64,000 nt of DNA, from contig NZ_BSNM01000014.1 of assembly GCF_030159995.1 (NCBI RefSeq), positions 357,802-421,801 on the forward strand. The letters are read 5' to 3'. A program made the position numbers and the translations under genes. Within the stretch, counting starts at the first letter, position 1. Each line of letters begins with the position of its first letter. Origin of the DNA: Litoribrevibacter albus (GTDB taxonomy: Bacteria; Pseudomonadota; Gammaproteobacteria; Pseudomonadales; Litoribrevibacteraceae). Below are positions 17,245 through 28,965 of this stretch, one piece after another. The notes below the pieces were generated by a model. That model made no database searches. It saw only the letters and a program-made list of their open reading frames with translations, and had not been told where the DNA came from.

Positions 17245-18117
17245 TTACCAACCAGTAACTTCTTTTAGCGCATCACCAATTTGAGCAAGTGAACGAACGG
17301 TTTTTACGCCCGCATCTTCAAGTGCAGCAAATTTCTCATCAGCAGTACCCTTACCACCAGAGATGATCGCACCGGCATGGCCCATACGCTTACCTTTCGG
17401 CGCGGTTACACCAGCGATGTAAGAAACAACTGGCTTGGTTACATTTGCTTTAATGTATGCAGCCGCTTCTTCTTCCGCAGAACCACCAATCTCACCAATC
17501 ATAACGATGGCTTCGGTTTGAGGGTCGTTTTGGAACATCTCCAAAATGTCGATAAAGTTTGAACCAGGGATTGGATCACCACCGATTCCCACACAAGTCG
17601 ACTGACCAAAACCGTAATCAGTGGTTTGCTTAACCGCTTCGTACGTTAATGTACCAGAACGAGAAACAATACCAACTTTACCTGGCAAGTGAATGTGACC
17701 TGGCATAATACCGATTTTACACTCACCCGGAGTAATCACGCCTGGGCAGTTTGGTCCAATTAGACGTACACCTAGCTCATCGCACTTCACTTTAGCATCC
17801 AACATATCTAGTGTTGGGATACCTTCTGTAATACATACGATTAGTTTGATTCCGGAATTAGCTGCTTCAAGAATTGAATCTTTACAGAATGGCGCAGGAA
17901 CATAAATAACCGAAGCCTCTGCTCCAGTTTGTTCTACCGCTTCTTTAACTGTGTTAAAGACAGGAAGGCCTAGGTGAGTTTGGCCACCCTTACCTGGCGT
18001 TACACCACCAACCATCTGCGTACCATATTCGATGGCTTGCTCAGAATGAAAGGTACCTTGCCCACCGGTAAAGCCCTGACAAATAACCTTGGTGTTTTTA
18101 TCGATCAAAATTGACAT
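17245..18117 (-). CDS. sucD: Succinyl-CoA synthetase alpha subunit
   Basis: The 290-residue alpha subunit binds CoA and carries the phosphohistidine. The CoA-binding Rossmann motif is [13 protein letters not shown] near residue 14, [12 protein letters not shown] is near 122, and the phospho-histidine is in [17 protein letters not shown] near 244. The ATG at 18117 ([11 protein letters not shown]) has GGAGG upstream; an in-frame extension to 18159 would run into sucC. It follows sucC with a one-base gap. Confidence 0.98.
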   Translation of the reverse strand: MSILIDKNTKVICQGFTGGQGTFHSEQAIEYGTQMVGGVTPGKGGQTHLGLPVFNTVKEAVEQTGAEASVIYVPAPFCKDSILEAANSGIKLIVCITEGIPTLDMLDAKVKCDELGVRLIGPNCPGVITPGECKIGIMPGHIHLPGKVGIVSRSGTLTYEAVKQTTDYGFGQSTCVGIGGDPIPGSNFIDILEMFQNDPQTEAIVMIGEIGGSAEEEAAAYIKANVTKPVVSYIAGVTAPKGKRMGHAGAIISGGKGTADEKFAALEDAGVKTVRSLAQIGDALKEVTGW

Positions 18118-18118
18118 C

Positions 18119-19285
18119 TTAGTTCCCTCCTGCTGCTTTAACCGCTTGTTGAGCGGCATCCGTTAGACTGGTAGCGGCGATAATATTCAAACCACTTTCA
18201 GCAAGCTTCTTAGAACCAAGCTCAGCATTATTACCTTCTAAACGAACAACCACAGGAACTTCAACACCCACTTCTTCAACAGCACCGATGATACCTTCTG
18301 CGATCATGTCACAACGAACAATACCACCGAAAATGTTCACCAATACGGCCTTAACCTTGTCGTCAGACAAAATAATCTTGAACGCTTCTGCAACACGTTC
18401 TTTGGTCGCACCGCCACCAACATCAAGGAAGTTTGCAGGGAATCCACCGTGCAGAGCTACGATATCCATCGTACCCATAGCAAGGCCCGCGCCATTAACC
18501 ATACAGCCAATAGAACCATCCAATGCAACATAGTTTAATTCAAACTTGGCAGCATGCGCTTCACGCTCATCTTCCTGAGAAGGATCGTGCATTTCCTGAA
18601 GGTCTTTATGACGGTAAACGGCGTTACCATCTACACCAATCTTGGCATCAAGACAGTGAAGGTTTCCATCTGTTTTGATAACCAGCGGGTTAATCTCAAT
18701 CAAAGCCAAATCTTTTTCGATAAATAGCGTTGCAAGACCAACAAAAATCTTAGTGAACTGTTTAATCTGATCGCCTTTCAAACCAAGTTTGAACGCCAAT
18801 TCGCGGCCTTGATACGGCTGAGGGCCTGCAAGGGGATCAATAGTAGCCTTTAGAATTTTCTCAGGTGTTTCTTCAGCAACCTTCTCGATTTCAACGCCAC
18901 CTTCAGTGGACGCCATGAAAACAATTCGGCGAGATGAGCGATCTACTACAGCACCTAGATACAGTTCCTGATCAATATCAGTACAACTTTCCACCAGAAT
19001 TTTACTGACAGGCTGACCGTTTTCGTCAGTCTGATAAGTCACCAGGTTCTTACCTAGCCACTTTTCAGCAAACTCACTGGCTTCTTCAGCAGACTTAATT
19101 AACTTAACTCCACCGGCTTTACCACGACCGCCAGCATGAACCTGAGCTTTAACCACCCATTCACTACCACCGATCTTCCTTGTTGCTTCTGCTGCTTCTT
19201 CTGGTGTATCAACTGCATACCCTTCAGAAACAGGTAATCCATACTGCTTAAAGAGTTGTTTACCCTGATATTCATGCAGGTTCAT
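18119..19285 (-). CDS. sucC: Succinyl-CoA synthetase beta subunit
   Basis: ATP-grasp subunit of 388 residues, the same length as E. coli SucC. N-terminal [18 protein letters not shown], the nucleotide-binding [16 protein letters not shown] near residue 46, the [10 protein letters not shown] block near 193 and the [13 protein letters not shown] phosphate/CoA region near 321 are all intact. Makes ATP or GTP from succinyl-CoA in the TCA cycle together with SucD. Confidence 0.98.
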   Translation of the reverse strand: MNLHEYQGKQLFKQYGLPVSEGYAVDTPEEAAEATRKIGGSEWVVKAQVHAGGRGKAGGVKLIKSAEEASEFAEKWLGKNLVTYQTDENGQPVSKILVESCTDIDQELYLGAVVDRSSRRIVFMASTEGGVEIEKVAEETPEKILKATIDPLAGPQPYQGRELAFKLGLKGDQIKQFTKIFVGLATLFIEKDLALIEINPLVIKTDGNLHCLDAKIGVDGNAVYRHKDLQEMHDPSQEDEREAHAAKFELNYVALDGSIGCMVNGAGLAMGTMDIVALHGGFPANFLDVGGGATKERVAEAFKIILSDDKVKAVLVNIFGGIVRCDMIAEGIIGAVEEVGVEVPVVVRLEGNNAELGSKKLAESGLNIIAATSLTDAAQQAVKAAGGN

Positions 19286-19333
19286 ATACTAGTCACCTTT
19301 TAAATCAATCTCGCCAAATTACGATCTACGATT

Positions 19334-20807
<1,474 letters not shown>

Positions 20808-20823
20808 GTGTGATTATAGATAT

Positions 20824-22065
20824 TTAAAGATTCAGAAGGATCTTAGCTGGCTCTTCTAGTAATTCTTTAATAGAAACCAAGAACTGTACAGCTTCTTTTC
20901 CGTCAATTAGACGATGGTCGTATGACAGAGCTAGATACATCATTGGAAGAATCACTACTTCGCCATCAACAGCCATTGGACGCTCTTGGATTTTGTGCAT
21001 CCCAAGAATAGCTGTTTGAGGAGGATTAAGGATTGGTGTTGACATCAAAGAACCAAACACACCACCATTCGTGATCGTGAATGTGCCACCTTGCATGTCT
21101 TCAATCGCTAACTTGCCTTCACGAGCTTTGACACCATAGTCTTTAATTGTGCCTTCGATATCAGCAAGCGTCATTCCGTCAGAGTCACGCAATACAGGAA
21201 CAACCAGACCACGATCACTAGATACAGCAACACCCACGTCATAGTAACCATGATATACAATGTCGTTTCCATCAATGGATGCATTGACTTCTGGGAATTT
21301 CTTCAGTGATTCAACCGCTGCTTTTACGAAGAAAGACATAAATCCAAGTTTAGTAGAGTGCGTCTGCTCGAACTGATCTTTGTACTTAGCACGAAGATCC
21401 ATAATTGGCTTCATGTTAACTTCGTTGAAGGTTGTCAACATCGCAGCATCATGCTGAGCACTTAACAAGCGTTTCGCGATACTTGCTCTTAAACGTGTCA
21501 TAGGTACACGTTTCTCTAAGCGGCCTTCTTGGTTCAATGGAACAGAGATAGCAGCCGGAGGTGCCTGAACTGGAGCCACAGGCGCTTCAGTTTGAGCAGC
21601 TACAGGAGCTTCCGCGATAGCTGAAGAACCAGACAAATCAGACTGTTTTACATAGTTAACAACGTCTTCTTTGGTAACCAGACCGTTTTTACCAGAGCCT
21701 GCAATTTGACCGACTTCAATGCCGTTTTCTTCCATTAATTTGCGCGCTGCCGGGCTTGCAACAGCACCTTCAACAGGTTGAGGTGCCTCTTCAGATTGAG
21801 TTGGCTCAGCAGTTGTCCCGCCAGTAGCACCCTCTTCAAAGATTGCAATAACTTCGTCGCTAAGGACGATATCGCCCTCACCTTTTTTAACTTCTGCAAT
21901 TACACCATCAGCTGGCGCAGCAACTTCCAGTACAACTTTATCGGTTTCAATATCTACAATTAACTCATCACGGGAAACAGCTTCACCTGGTTGTTTATGC
22001 CAAGTTGCGATGTTCCCCTCAGCAACTGATTCTGGAAATGTGGGCGCTTTAATCTCAATGGCCAT
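20824..22065 (-). CDS. sucB: 2-oxoglutarate dehydrogenase E2, dihydrolipoyl succinyltransferase
   Basis: The 413-residue E2 core of the oxoglutarate dehydrogenase complex. Domains in order are one lipoyl domain (lipoyl Lys43 in [12 protein letters not shown]), a Pro/Ala/Glu-rich linker (about 80-100), the E3-binding domain ([14 protein letters not shown] near 104), a second linker, and the catalytic domain ending in [17 protein letters not shown] with the active His and Asp. Single lipoyl domain and length are as in E. coli (405). Confidence 0.98.
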   Translation of the reverse strand: MAIEIKAPTFPESVAEGNIATWHKQPGEAVSRDELIVDIETDKVVLEVAAPADGVIAEVKKGEGDIVLSDEVIAIFEEGATGGTTAEPTQSEEAPQPVEGAVASPAARKLMEENGIEVGQIAGSGKNGLVTKEDVVNYVKQSDLSGSSAIAEAPVAAQTEAPVAPVQAPPAAISVPLNQEGRLEKRVPMTRLRASIAKRLLSAQHDAAMLTTFNEVNMKPIMDLRAKYKDQFEQTHSTKLGFMSFFVKAAVESLKKFPEVNASIDGNDIVYHGYYDVGVAVSSDRGLVVPVLRDSDGMTLADIEGTIKDYGVKAREGKLAIEDMQGGTFTITNGGVFGSLMSTPILNPPQTAILGMHKIQERPMAVDGEVVILPMMYLALSYDHRLIDGKEAVQFLVSIKELLEEPAKILLNL

Positions 22066-22104
22066 ACTTACTTCCTTAAATAATTAATTTGCCAATCAAA
22101 AGCC

Positions 22105-24942
22105 TTAACCAACCAAGGCATCATCAATAAGTTTGTTTTGCTGTTCAACGTGCAAAGCCATATAACCTGCAGCTGGAGATGCAGAAGCATCACGACCTGC
22201 ATAATCAAGCTCGTAATCTAGACTAGCAAATTTCAATGAACGAACAACACGACGCATATGGTGCTGACTGCTATACCATGCACCCTGATTCATTGGCTCT
22301 TCTTGACACCAGACAACCTTTTGTACATTTTTATAAGATTTTAATGCAGCTTTAAGGTCATCCTCAGGGAATGGGTAAAGTTGTTCGATACGAATGATTG
22401 CAACATCATCGATTTCACGCTCTCTTCGAGCCTGAAGTAAATCGTAATAAACCTTACCGGAACACAACACAATACGTTTGACGTCTTTAGGCTTAATTGA
22501 TTCGATTTCATCAATTACAGTCTGGAACGATCCTTCAGCAAGATCTTCAAGAGTCGAAATAGCTTCCTTATGACGCAACAAGCTCTTAGGTGTTAATGCC
22601 ACAAGAGGTTTACGTAAAGGACGAATCACTTGACGACGCAACATATGGAAAACTTGAGCAGGTGTGGTTGGTAAACACACTTGAATATTGTGCTCAGCAC
22701 AAAGCTGTAAATATCGCTCAAGTCTAGCTGATGAGTGCTCTGGTCCTTGACCTTCATAACCATGAGGTAGAAGCATCGTTAGACCACATAGACGACCCCA
22801 CTTATGCTCACCACTGGTAATAAACTGATCAATTACCACCTGAGCTCCGTTAGCGAAATCACCAAACTGAGCTTCCCAAACCACTAATGCACCCGGCTGT
22901 GTTGTAGCGTACCCATACTCGAACGCAAGAACAGCTTCTTCAGACAAGAATGAATCATAAATAGCAAAAGGAACATTCTCTGTCGCAAGCTTTTCTAGAG
23001 GAATATATCGCGAAGCATCTTTTTGGTTGTGCAATACAGCATGACGGTGTGAGAAAGTGCCACGACCAACATCTTGACCTGTAATTCGAACAGGATTGCC
23101 TTCATGCAATAAAGTGGCGTATGCCATAGTCTCTGCATACCCCCAGTTGATAGGCATAGCACCAACTGTCATTTTGCGGCGATCTTCAATAATTTTTTGG
23201 ACTTGACGCTGAACTACAAAGCCTTCAGGCACTTCAGTTAGCTGGTTTGCTACGTTCTGAAGTGTTTTAAGTTCAATGCGTGTATCGTGATGGGCAGTCC
23301 AGTCATGACCAAGATACGGTCTCCAATCCACAAACATGGATTCATTTGGTTCACGAACCAAACTCTTCACAACATGGTGACCGTTATCTAATGCATCACG
23401 GTATTCGTTAATTAACGTATCATAACCTGCCTTATCAATAGCACCTTCTGCTATTAACTTGTTGGCGTATAGCTCACAGGTAGATTTTTGTGAACGAATT
23501 TTGTCATACATTAAAGGCTGTGTGCCTGATGGCTCATCAGCTTCGTTGTGACCACGACGACGATAACAAATCAAGTCAATAACAATGTCTTTCTTGAACT
23601 CAAAACGGTAGTCCGCTGCTAACTGAGTCACAAAGAAAACAGCTTCAGGGTCATCGGCATTAACATGGAAGATTGGCGCCTGAACCATTTTGGCAACGTC
23701 AGTACAGTACTCAGTCGAACGAGCATCTTCACGTAAAGATGTTGTAAAACCAACCTGGTTGTTAATGATTACATGAACCGTACCACCAGTTTTATAAGCT
23801 CGGGTCTGAGATGCCTGGAACGTTTCCATAACAACACCTTGACCTGCGAATGCCGCATCACCATGAATGCTAATTGGCATAACGGTAGTACCAACGGTAT
23901 CTTTACGACGGTCTTGACGAGCACGAACAGAGCCTTCAACTACAGGGGATACAATCTCCAAGTGTGACGGATTGAATGCCAATGCTAAGTGGACTTCACC
24001 ACCTGGAGTCATAACATTAGATGAAAAACCTTGGTGATATTTAACATCGCCAGAACTGTCGTACTGAGCACGGCCTTCAAACTCATCAAACAAATCAGAC
24101 GGAGACTTACCAAGGGTATTAATAAGAACGTTCAGACGACCACGGTGAGCCATGCCGATTACAACTTCTTGTACCTGATAAGTACCAGCACGTTGAATCA
24201 ATTCGTCCATCAAAGGTATAAGTGATTCACCACCTTCAAGGCCAAAACGCTTGGTACCTGGGTATTTTGACTGAAGGTATTTTTCAAGACCTTCCGCCGC
24301 CACTAAGCGCTCAAGAATATGTTTTGAAACCTCACCGCTGTACTTTGGATGAGATTTAACACTTTCGAGTCTCTGTTGAATCCACTCTTTCTCAGCTGTA
24401 TCAACGATGTGCATGTACTCAGCACCTACAGATGTACAGTAGGTTTTTTCTAGAGTATCGATGATTTCTGAAAGCGCCGCTGTATCAGAGCCTGATGCCA
24501 GGTTTCCAACTTGGAAAACAGTATCAAGATCCGCAGAGGACAAACCATGATATCCCAACTGAAGGTCAGGAACATCTTCCCTTTCCATCAGATTCAGAGG
24601 ATCAAGATCCGCTTTTTGGTGGCCACGAACTCGATAAGCATTGATTAAATCAAGAACCTTAACTTGCTTAATGTCGAAGTCAGAACTTACAGCACTGGCA
24701 GCTTTAGGACGATTAGTATCTTTGTTCTTAGCGTGGAGAATAAAGTTCTCACGAATTGTTGAATGGGGAATGTCGTGAGGTGCGGTTTCAGTCGATCTTG
24801 GAAGTCGATCAAAGTATGAGCGCCACTCTTCTGGCACATCATTAGGGTCTTTTAAATAGGCTTCATACATGGCTTCGATATATGCCACGTTGCCGCCCAA
24901 ATGGGAGCTACCCCATAGTTGCTCCATAGAAGCTTCTTGCAT
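22105..24942 (-). CDS. sucA: 2-oxoglutarate dehydrogenase E1 component
   Basis: Thiamine-diphosphate enzyme of 945 residues (E. coli 933) that decarboxylates 2-oxoglutarate. The N-terminal segment that docks on E2 (EAYLKDPNDVPEEWRSYF) is present. Active-site regions are GMAHRGRLNVLINTLGK near 265, SPSHLEIV-type FNPSHLEIVSPVVEGS near 325, HGDAAFAGQGVVMET near 358 and the transketolase-like HEGNPVRITGQDVGRGTFSHRH near 620. A second in-frame ATG five codons in is possible. First gene after the sdhB terminator. Confidence 0.98.
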   Translation of the reverse strand: MQEASMEQLWGSSHLGGNVAYIEAMYEAYLKDPNDVPEEWRSYFDRLPRSTETAPHDIPHSTIRENFILHAKNKDTNRPKAASAVSSDFDIKQVKVLDLINAYRVRGHQKADLDPLNLMEREDVPDLQLGYHGLSSADLDTVFQVGNLASGSDTAALSEIIDTLEKTYCTSVGAEYMHIVDTAEKEWIQQRLESVKSHPKYSGEVSKHILERLVAAEGLEKYLQSKYPGTKRFGLEGGESLIPLMDELIQRAGTYQVQEVVIGMAHRGRLNVLINTLGKSPSDLFDEFEGRAQYDSSGDVKYHQGFSSNVMTPGGEVHLALAFNPSHLEIVSPVVEGSVRARQDRRKDTVGTTVMPISIHGDAAFAGQGVVMETFQASQTRAYKTGGTVHVIINNQVGFTTSLREDARSTEYCTDVAKMVQAPIFHVNADDPEAVFFVTQLAADYRFEFKKDIVIDLICYRRRGHNEADEPSGTQPLMYDKIRSQKSTCELYANKLIAEGAIDKAGYDTLINEYRDALDNGHHVVKSLVREPNESMFVDWRPYLGHDWTAHHDTRIELKTLQNVANQLTEVPEGFVVQRQVQKIIEDRRKMTVGAMPINWGYAETMAYATLLHEGNPVRITGQDVGRGTFSHRHAVLHNQKDASRYIPLEKLATENVPFAIYDSFLSEEAVLAFEYGYATTQPGALVVWEAQFGDFANGAQVVIDQFITSGEHKWGRLCGLTMLLPHGYEGQGPEHSSARLERYLQLCAEHNIQVCLPTTPAQVFHMLRRQVIRPLRKPLVALTPKSLLRHKEAISTLEDLAEGSFQTVIDEIESIKPKDVKRIVLCSGKVYYDLLQARREREIDDVAIIRIEQLYPFPEDDLKAALKSYKNVQKVVWCQEEPMNQGAWYSSQHHMRRVVRSLKFASLDYELDYAGRDASASPAAGYMALHVEQQNKLIDDALVG

Positions 24943-25234
24943 TCGTTACCGTCCTTAATGCATCTTGCGAGGGGTGGTAATAAATTAAATCGCGGGTATT
25001 CGATTTAAATTATTAACGTTGGATTGTAACCAAACCCCTATTTACTTTTAGTCACTATAGAGAATTTGCTTTTTGAGCAAAAACTCTTGATTTTTCCGAC
25101 ATTTATCTAGTTTTAGATTAAATATCGAAAGAATGCAAAACTTCCCCCAAGATTTTTCTCATCAGAATTGTAATTTTGTATTTTATGGACGATGAGAATA
25201 AAAAAAGGGGCTAAATACTAGCCCCTTTTCTACA
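24943..25234 (-). promoter_or_regulatory. sdhB-sucA intergenic region
   Basis: This 292-base AT-rich gap carries the sdhB terminator at its upstream end and may hold a separate suc promoter. An inverted repeat AAATCG-N7-CGATTT lies near the sucA start. A weak promoter-like pair (TTGCTC, 17 bases, TAGTGA) is visible about 130 bases before sucA on the minus strand, but I would not rely on it. Confidence 0.4.
25203..25229 (-). terminator. Rho-independent terminator after sdhB
   Basis: Perfect 11-bp stem AAAAGGGGCTA/TAGCCCCTTTT with a five-base loop, followed on the minus strand by a run of T. It lies six bases past the sdhB stop and splits sdh from suc transcription, at least in part. Confidence 0.88.
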
Positions 25235-25939
25235 TTACGCGCCGCGCTGAAGTAGCATGTTGCGAATGTGGCCGATTGCCTTTGTAGGATTAAGACCTTT
25301 AGGGCAAACGTTAACACAATTCATAATGCCTCGGCAACGGAATACACTGAATGGATCATCAAGTGCAGCTAAACGCTCTTCTGTTGCTGTATCACGACTA
25401 TCGATAAGGAAACGATAAGCCTGAAGCAAGCCAGACGGACCGATGAACTTATCAGGATTCCACCAGAAAGATGGGCAAGACGTTGAACAACATGCACACA
25501 AGATACACTCATACAAGCCATCCAGGTGCTCACGATCTTCAGGAGACTGCAAGCGCTCAATAGCTGGAGCAGGAGTATCGTTGATCAAGTATGGTTTGAT
25601 CTTCTCGTACTGCTTGTAGAATTGCTCCATATCCACGATTAAGTCACGGATTACCGGCAACCCAGGAAGAGGACGAAGAATCAACTTATCACCCTTCACA
25701 CACTCAGACAAAGGAGTGATACATGCAAGGCCGTTTTTACCATTGATGTTCAAACCGTCAGAACCGCAAACACCTTCACGGCATGAACGACGGAAAGACA
25801 AAGAAACGTCCTGCTCTTTAATCAGATGCAATACATCCAATACCATTAGATCCTTACCACCAGGAATCTCGATATTGTAGTCTTGCATATACGGAGCCTG
25901 ATCAGTCTCCGGATTGTATCTATATACGCTAACCAACAT
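25235..25939 (-). CDS. sdhB: Succinate dehydrogenase iron-sulfur subunit
   Basis: Complex II electron-transfer subunit of 234 residues. The [2Fe-2S] ligands are in SCREGVCGSDG plus the later LACITP, the [4Fe-4S] ligands in CILCACCSTSCPSFWW and the [3Fe-4S] ligands in CRGIMNCVNVCPKGLNP. All expected cysteines are present. It follows sdhA with a 27-base gap as the last gene of sdhCDAB. Confidence 0.98.
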   Translation of the reverse strand: MLVSVYRYNPETDQAPYMQDYNIEIPGGKDLMVLDVLHLIKEQDVSLSFRRSCREGVCGSDGLNINGKNGLACITPLSECVKGDKLILRPLPGLPVIRDLIVDMEQFYKQYEKIKPYLINDTPAPAIERLQSPEDREHLDGLYECILCACCSTSCPSFWWNPDKFIGPSGLLQAYRFLIDSRDTATEERLAALDDPFSVFRCRGIMNCVNVCPKGLNPTKAIGHIRNMLLQRGA

Positions 25940-25966
25940 AGTATTTTCTACCTCATCGAGCCTGAA

Positions 25967-27742
25967 TTAGTATGTACGCGCTTTCGGCGGGAACGCCTCA
26001 ACGGTCTTAGGAGCAAAGTTTACATCACGCTTACCAATTGTTTGGGTCGCAGGGAAGTAAACTGAATGCTTCAACCAATTCTCATCGTCACGCTCAGTAA
26101 AGTCATTACGTGCGTGTGCACCACGGCTCTCTTTACGCGCTTCAGCTGCAACAGCTGTAGCATAAGCAACTTCATATAAGTTACCTAGTTCCAAAGCTTC
26201 GATACGTGCAGTGTTGAATGCCTGGCTCTTATCAGTGATATGCAGGTTATTAACTCGCTCACCGATTTCCTTAAGCATTTCAAGACCTTTCTGCATGCTT
26301 TCGCCATCACGGAACACACCAAAGTATAGCTGCATACACTTCTGAAGATCAGCACGAACAACAGCAACATCGTTACCAGACGTACTGTTATTAATCTTAT
26401 TAAGACGTGCAAGTGCATTTTCAATGTCAGTATCTTCTGCATCCATAACATCGAAGCCTTCACGAAGTTGCTTCTCAATTTGGATACCAGCAGCACGACC
26501 AAATACAACAAGGTCTAGAAGTGAGTTACCACCAAGACGGTTTGCACCGTGTACAGATACACAAGCAACCTCACCACACGCAAACAGGCCATCAACAATT
26601 GTTTCAGAACCGTCTTCACTCAATTGGATAGCTTGACCACCAATATTAGTTGGAACACCACCCATCATATAGTGACAAGTAGGTACAACTGGAATTGGCT
26701 CTTTAGCTGGATCAACGTGAGCGAAAGTCTTGGATAGCTCACAGATGCCTGGTAGGCGGCTGTTAAGAACTTCCTCACCCAAGTGGTCTAGCTTCAAGAA
26801 TACATGGTCACCATTCTCACCAGCACCACGGCCTTCAAGAATTTCCATAACCATTGAACGAGCAACAACATCACGACCAGCAAGGTCTTTTGCGTTAGGA
26901 GCATAACGTTCCATGAAGCGCTCGCCATCTTTATTGATAAGGTAACCACCTTCACCACGACAACCTTCTGTTACAAGAACACCTGCTCCTGCAATACCGG
27001 TTGGGTGGAACTGCCACATTTCCATATCCTGTGCAACGAAACCTGCACGAAGAGCCATACCAACACCGTCACCAGTATTAATATGAGCATTGGTAGTAGA
27101 CTGATAAATACGACCAGCACCACCAGTAGCAAGAACTGTTGCTTTTGCCTTGATATAAACAGTCTCTCCAGACTCCATATCAATCGCAACACAACCAACA
27201 ACCTGGCCTTTTTTGTTCTTAACAAGATCAACTGCATACCATTCGTTCAGGAAGGTAGTTCCTGCTGCAAGGTTGGCTTGATAAAGTGTATGAAGTAACG
27301 CGTGACCAGTACGGTCAGCAGCAGCACAAGTACGAGCAGCTTGCCCGCCTTTACCAAACTCTTTTGATTGACCACCGAATGGACGCTGATAAATACGACC
27401 ATTATCAAAACGAGAGAACGGAAGCCCCATGTGATCAAGTTCAAATACAGCCTGCGGACCTACACTACACATATATTCGATAGCGTCTTGGTCACCGATG
27501 TAATCAGAACCTTTAACGGTATCAAACATGTGCCAGCGCCAATCATCATTTGGATCCGCACTTGCGATTGCACAGGTAATACCACCTTGTGCAGATACTG
27601 TATGAGAACGAGTCGGGAAAACTTTTGAAACTACAGCAGTTTTAAGACCTGATTCGGCCAACTGCAAACCGGCGCGCATACCTGCACCACCACCACCAAC
27701 TACGATGGAGTCAAAAGTCATTGTACGAATTTGACTTGACAT
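25967..27742 (-). CDS. sdhA: Succinate dehydrogenase flavoprotein subunit
   Basis: Covalent-FAD subunit of 591 residues (E. coli 588). Features include the N-terminal FAD fold [16 protein letters not shown], the flavinylated His in [11 protein letters not shown] near residue 46, the active-site [21 protein letters not shown] near 244, and [19 protein letters not shown] near 355. It lies on the cytoplasmic face of the inner membrane with SdhB. Confidence 0.98.
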   Translation of the reverse strand: MSSQIRTMTFDSIVVGGGGAGMRAGLQLAESGLKTAVVSKVFPTRSHTVSAQGGITCAIASADPNDDWRWHMFDTVKGSDYIGDQDAIEYMCSVGPQAVFELDHMGLPFSRFDNGRIYQRPFGGQSKEFGKGGQAARTCAAADRTGHALLHTLYQANLAAGTTFLNEWYAVDLVKNKKGQVVGCVAIDMESGETVYIKAKATVLATGGAGRIYQSTTNAHINTGDGVGMALRAGFVAQDMEMWQFHPTGIAGAGVLVTEGCRGEGGYLINKDGERFMERYAPNAKDLAGRDVVARSMVMEILEGRGAGENGDHVFLKLDHLGEEVLNSRLPGICELSKTFAHVDPAKEPIPVVPTCHYMMGGVPTNIGGQAIQLSEDGSETIVDGLFACGEVACVSVHGANRLGGNSLLDLVVFGRAAGIQIEKQLREGFDVMDAEDTDIENALARLNKINNSTSGNDVAVVRADLQKCMQLYFGVFRDGESMQKGLEMLKEIGERVNNLHITDKSQAFNTARIEALELGNLYEVAYATAVAAEARKESRGAHARNDFTERDDENWLKHSVYFPATQTIGKRDVNFAPKTVEAFPPKARTY

Positions 27743-27745
27743 AAA

Positions 27746-28093
27746 TTACAGCCCCCAAAGGATTTCGATTGACCAAACCACAAGTACAAACAAAGTACCA
27801 ATAACGCCAGCATTAAATACAAAGCGAATGAAAGCAGGCTTGATATAGTCAGTTGCAATAGTCCACAAGCCAACCCATGCGTGTGCAACCAATGCAAATA
27901 CAGCCAACAATGTGTAAATACGAACAGAAGTCATGCTGAATAGCTCTTTCCACTGTCCAAATGTTAGCTCAGGGGTGCAAAGTAGGTAACCTACAATAAA
28001 GATGGCATAAGTAGCCAAAATAACAGCGCTCACACGCTGAAGAACCCAGTCAGATAAGCCGCTACGGCTCAAATTTGTAACGCTAGTTACCAT
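27746..28093 (-). CDS. sdhD: Succinate dehydrogenase membrane anchor subunit
   Basis: Three-helix membrane anchor of 115 residues that binds heme b and ubiquinone together with SdhC. The helices run about 20-40, 58-78 and 88-110, and the heme-ligand region reads HAWVGLWTIATDYI. The ATG at 28093 (MVTSVTNLSRSG) has AGGAG seven bases upstream and is preferred to the TTG at 28099. It overlaps sdhC by seven bases, so the two are coupled. Confidence 0.95.
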   Translation of the reverse strand: MVTSVTNLSRSGLSDWVLQRVSAVILATYAIFIVGYLLCTPELTFGQWKELFSMTSVRIYTLLAVFALVAHAWVGLWTIATDYIKPAFIRFVFNAGVIGTLFVLVVWSIEILWGL

Positions 28094-28461
28094 ACCCAAA
28101 CTCCTGCCAAAGCAATTACCAATCCACCAAGTACTAGTGTAATGATTGAAGCAACACGACCACCTTCAAGTGTTTCGCCAATGCCGGCATCCATTAACAA
28201 GTGTTTGATACCTGCTACGAAGTGGTAGCCAAGAGCAGACAAGATGCCCCAAGTAATAAATTTAGCTACAGGACTTTGCAAACATTCTTTTAGCTGGTTG
28301 AAACTTTCTTCAGATGCTAGAGACATATCTAAAGCACCCAAAACAAAGATCATACCGAAGAACAATGCAAAACCTGAGATCCTATGAAGAATGGAAGCTT
28401 TCGCAGTTAGCGGAAGCTGAATCGTAGTTAGATCAAGGTTTTTTGGTCTATTGCTATTCAC
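28087..28461 (-). CDS. sdhC: Succinate dehydrogenase cytochrome b556 subunit
   Basis: Membrane subunit of 124 residues with three helices. The N-terminus RPKNLDLTTIQLPLTAKASILHRISG carries the quinone-site Ser and Arg, and the heme-ligand His lies in YHFVAGIKHLLMDAGIG. The start codon is GTG at 28461, preceded by a modest GGAT. It is the first gene of sdhCDAB, with a leader of about 170 bases from a good promoter at 28638-28666. Confidence 0.95.
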   Translation of the reverse strand: MNSNRPKNLDLTTIQLPLTAKASILHRISGFALFFGMIFVLGALDMSLASEESFNQLKECLQSPVAKFITWGILSALGYHFVAGIKHLLMDAGIGETLEGGRVASIITLVLGGLVIALAGVWVW

Positions 28462-28637
28462 GGTTATACACTCTATCCGTTTGGGTCCGCGATGCAGACA
28501 TTAACACCCACTTATTAATAAGCGAGCGTTTAGCCCATTTAGTGCTTTTCAGCACCTTATAATCTAGTAAGAACTTTCGTCCAAACTAATCCAGGTTTAT
28601 TAAATCTAAGACTGTGCCTAGATTTGAGAGCGCGGTG

Positions 28638-28666
28638 ATTATAATCAGCCCCCCGAAGAAATTCAA
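28638..28666 (-). promoter_or_regulatory. sigma70 promoter of sdhCDAB
   Basis: On the minus strand TTGAAT (28666-28661), a 17-base spacer and a perfect TATAAT (28643-28638). It points toward sdhC about 175 bases away. Confidence 0.75.
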
Positions 28667-28817
28667 TGCAGATAAGGGATTAGACAAAACGCACCATTTA
28701 TATGCGGAATTTTCGGCATTTTTTACAACACGCACCAGGTTAGAACCTAACTCTAGTTTATTTTTTCATCAACCCTCTAAAATTTAATGAATATTGGGCC
28801 TAATCTAAGCTCCTCGA

Positions 28818-28845
28818 TTGACAAAAGCGGTTAACGCCTTATAGT
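28818..28845 (+). promoter_or_regulatory. sigma70 promoter of gltA
   Basis: Perfect TTGACA at 28818-28823, a 16-base spacer and TATAGT at 28840-28845. It lies about 120 bases before the gltA start codon. Confidence 0.75.
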
Positions 28846-28965
28846 TACGCCACCAGTAAGGCAATTTACGTCCATACTTTTTCTGGGATAGAGCATTTAA
28901 AAACGGAGAACATACTCCGATCTTCCATTGGGAGTTTAAGAAAACGTATTACAAGGAGGCCTTGC

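Larger units (their letters stand above)
28462..28965. promoter_or_regulatory. Divergent sdhC/gltA control region
   Basis: The 504 bases hold both promoters (entered separately), a small hairpin GTGCT-TTTC-AGCAC near 28540 in the sdh leader and CGGAG-N6-CTCCG at 28904-28919 in the gltA leader. No coding potential was seen. Sites for regulators such as ArcA or Crp could lie here, but I could not assign any by eye. Confidence 0.6.
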
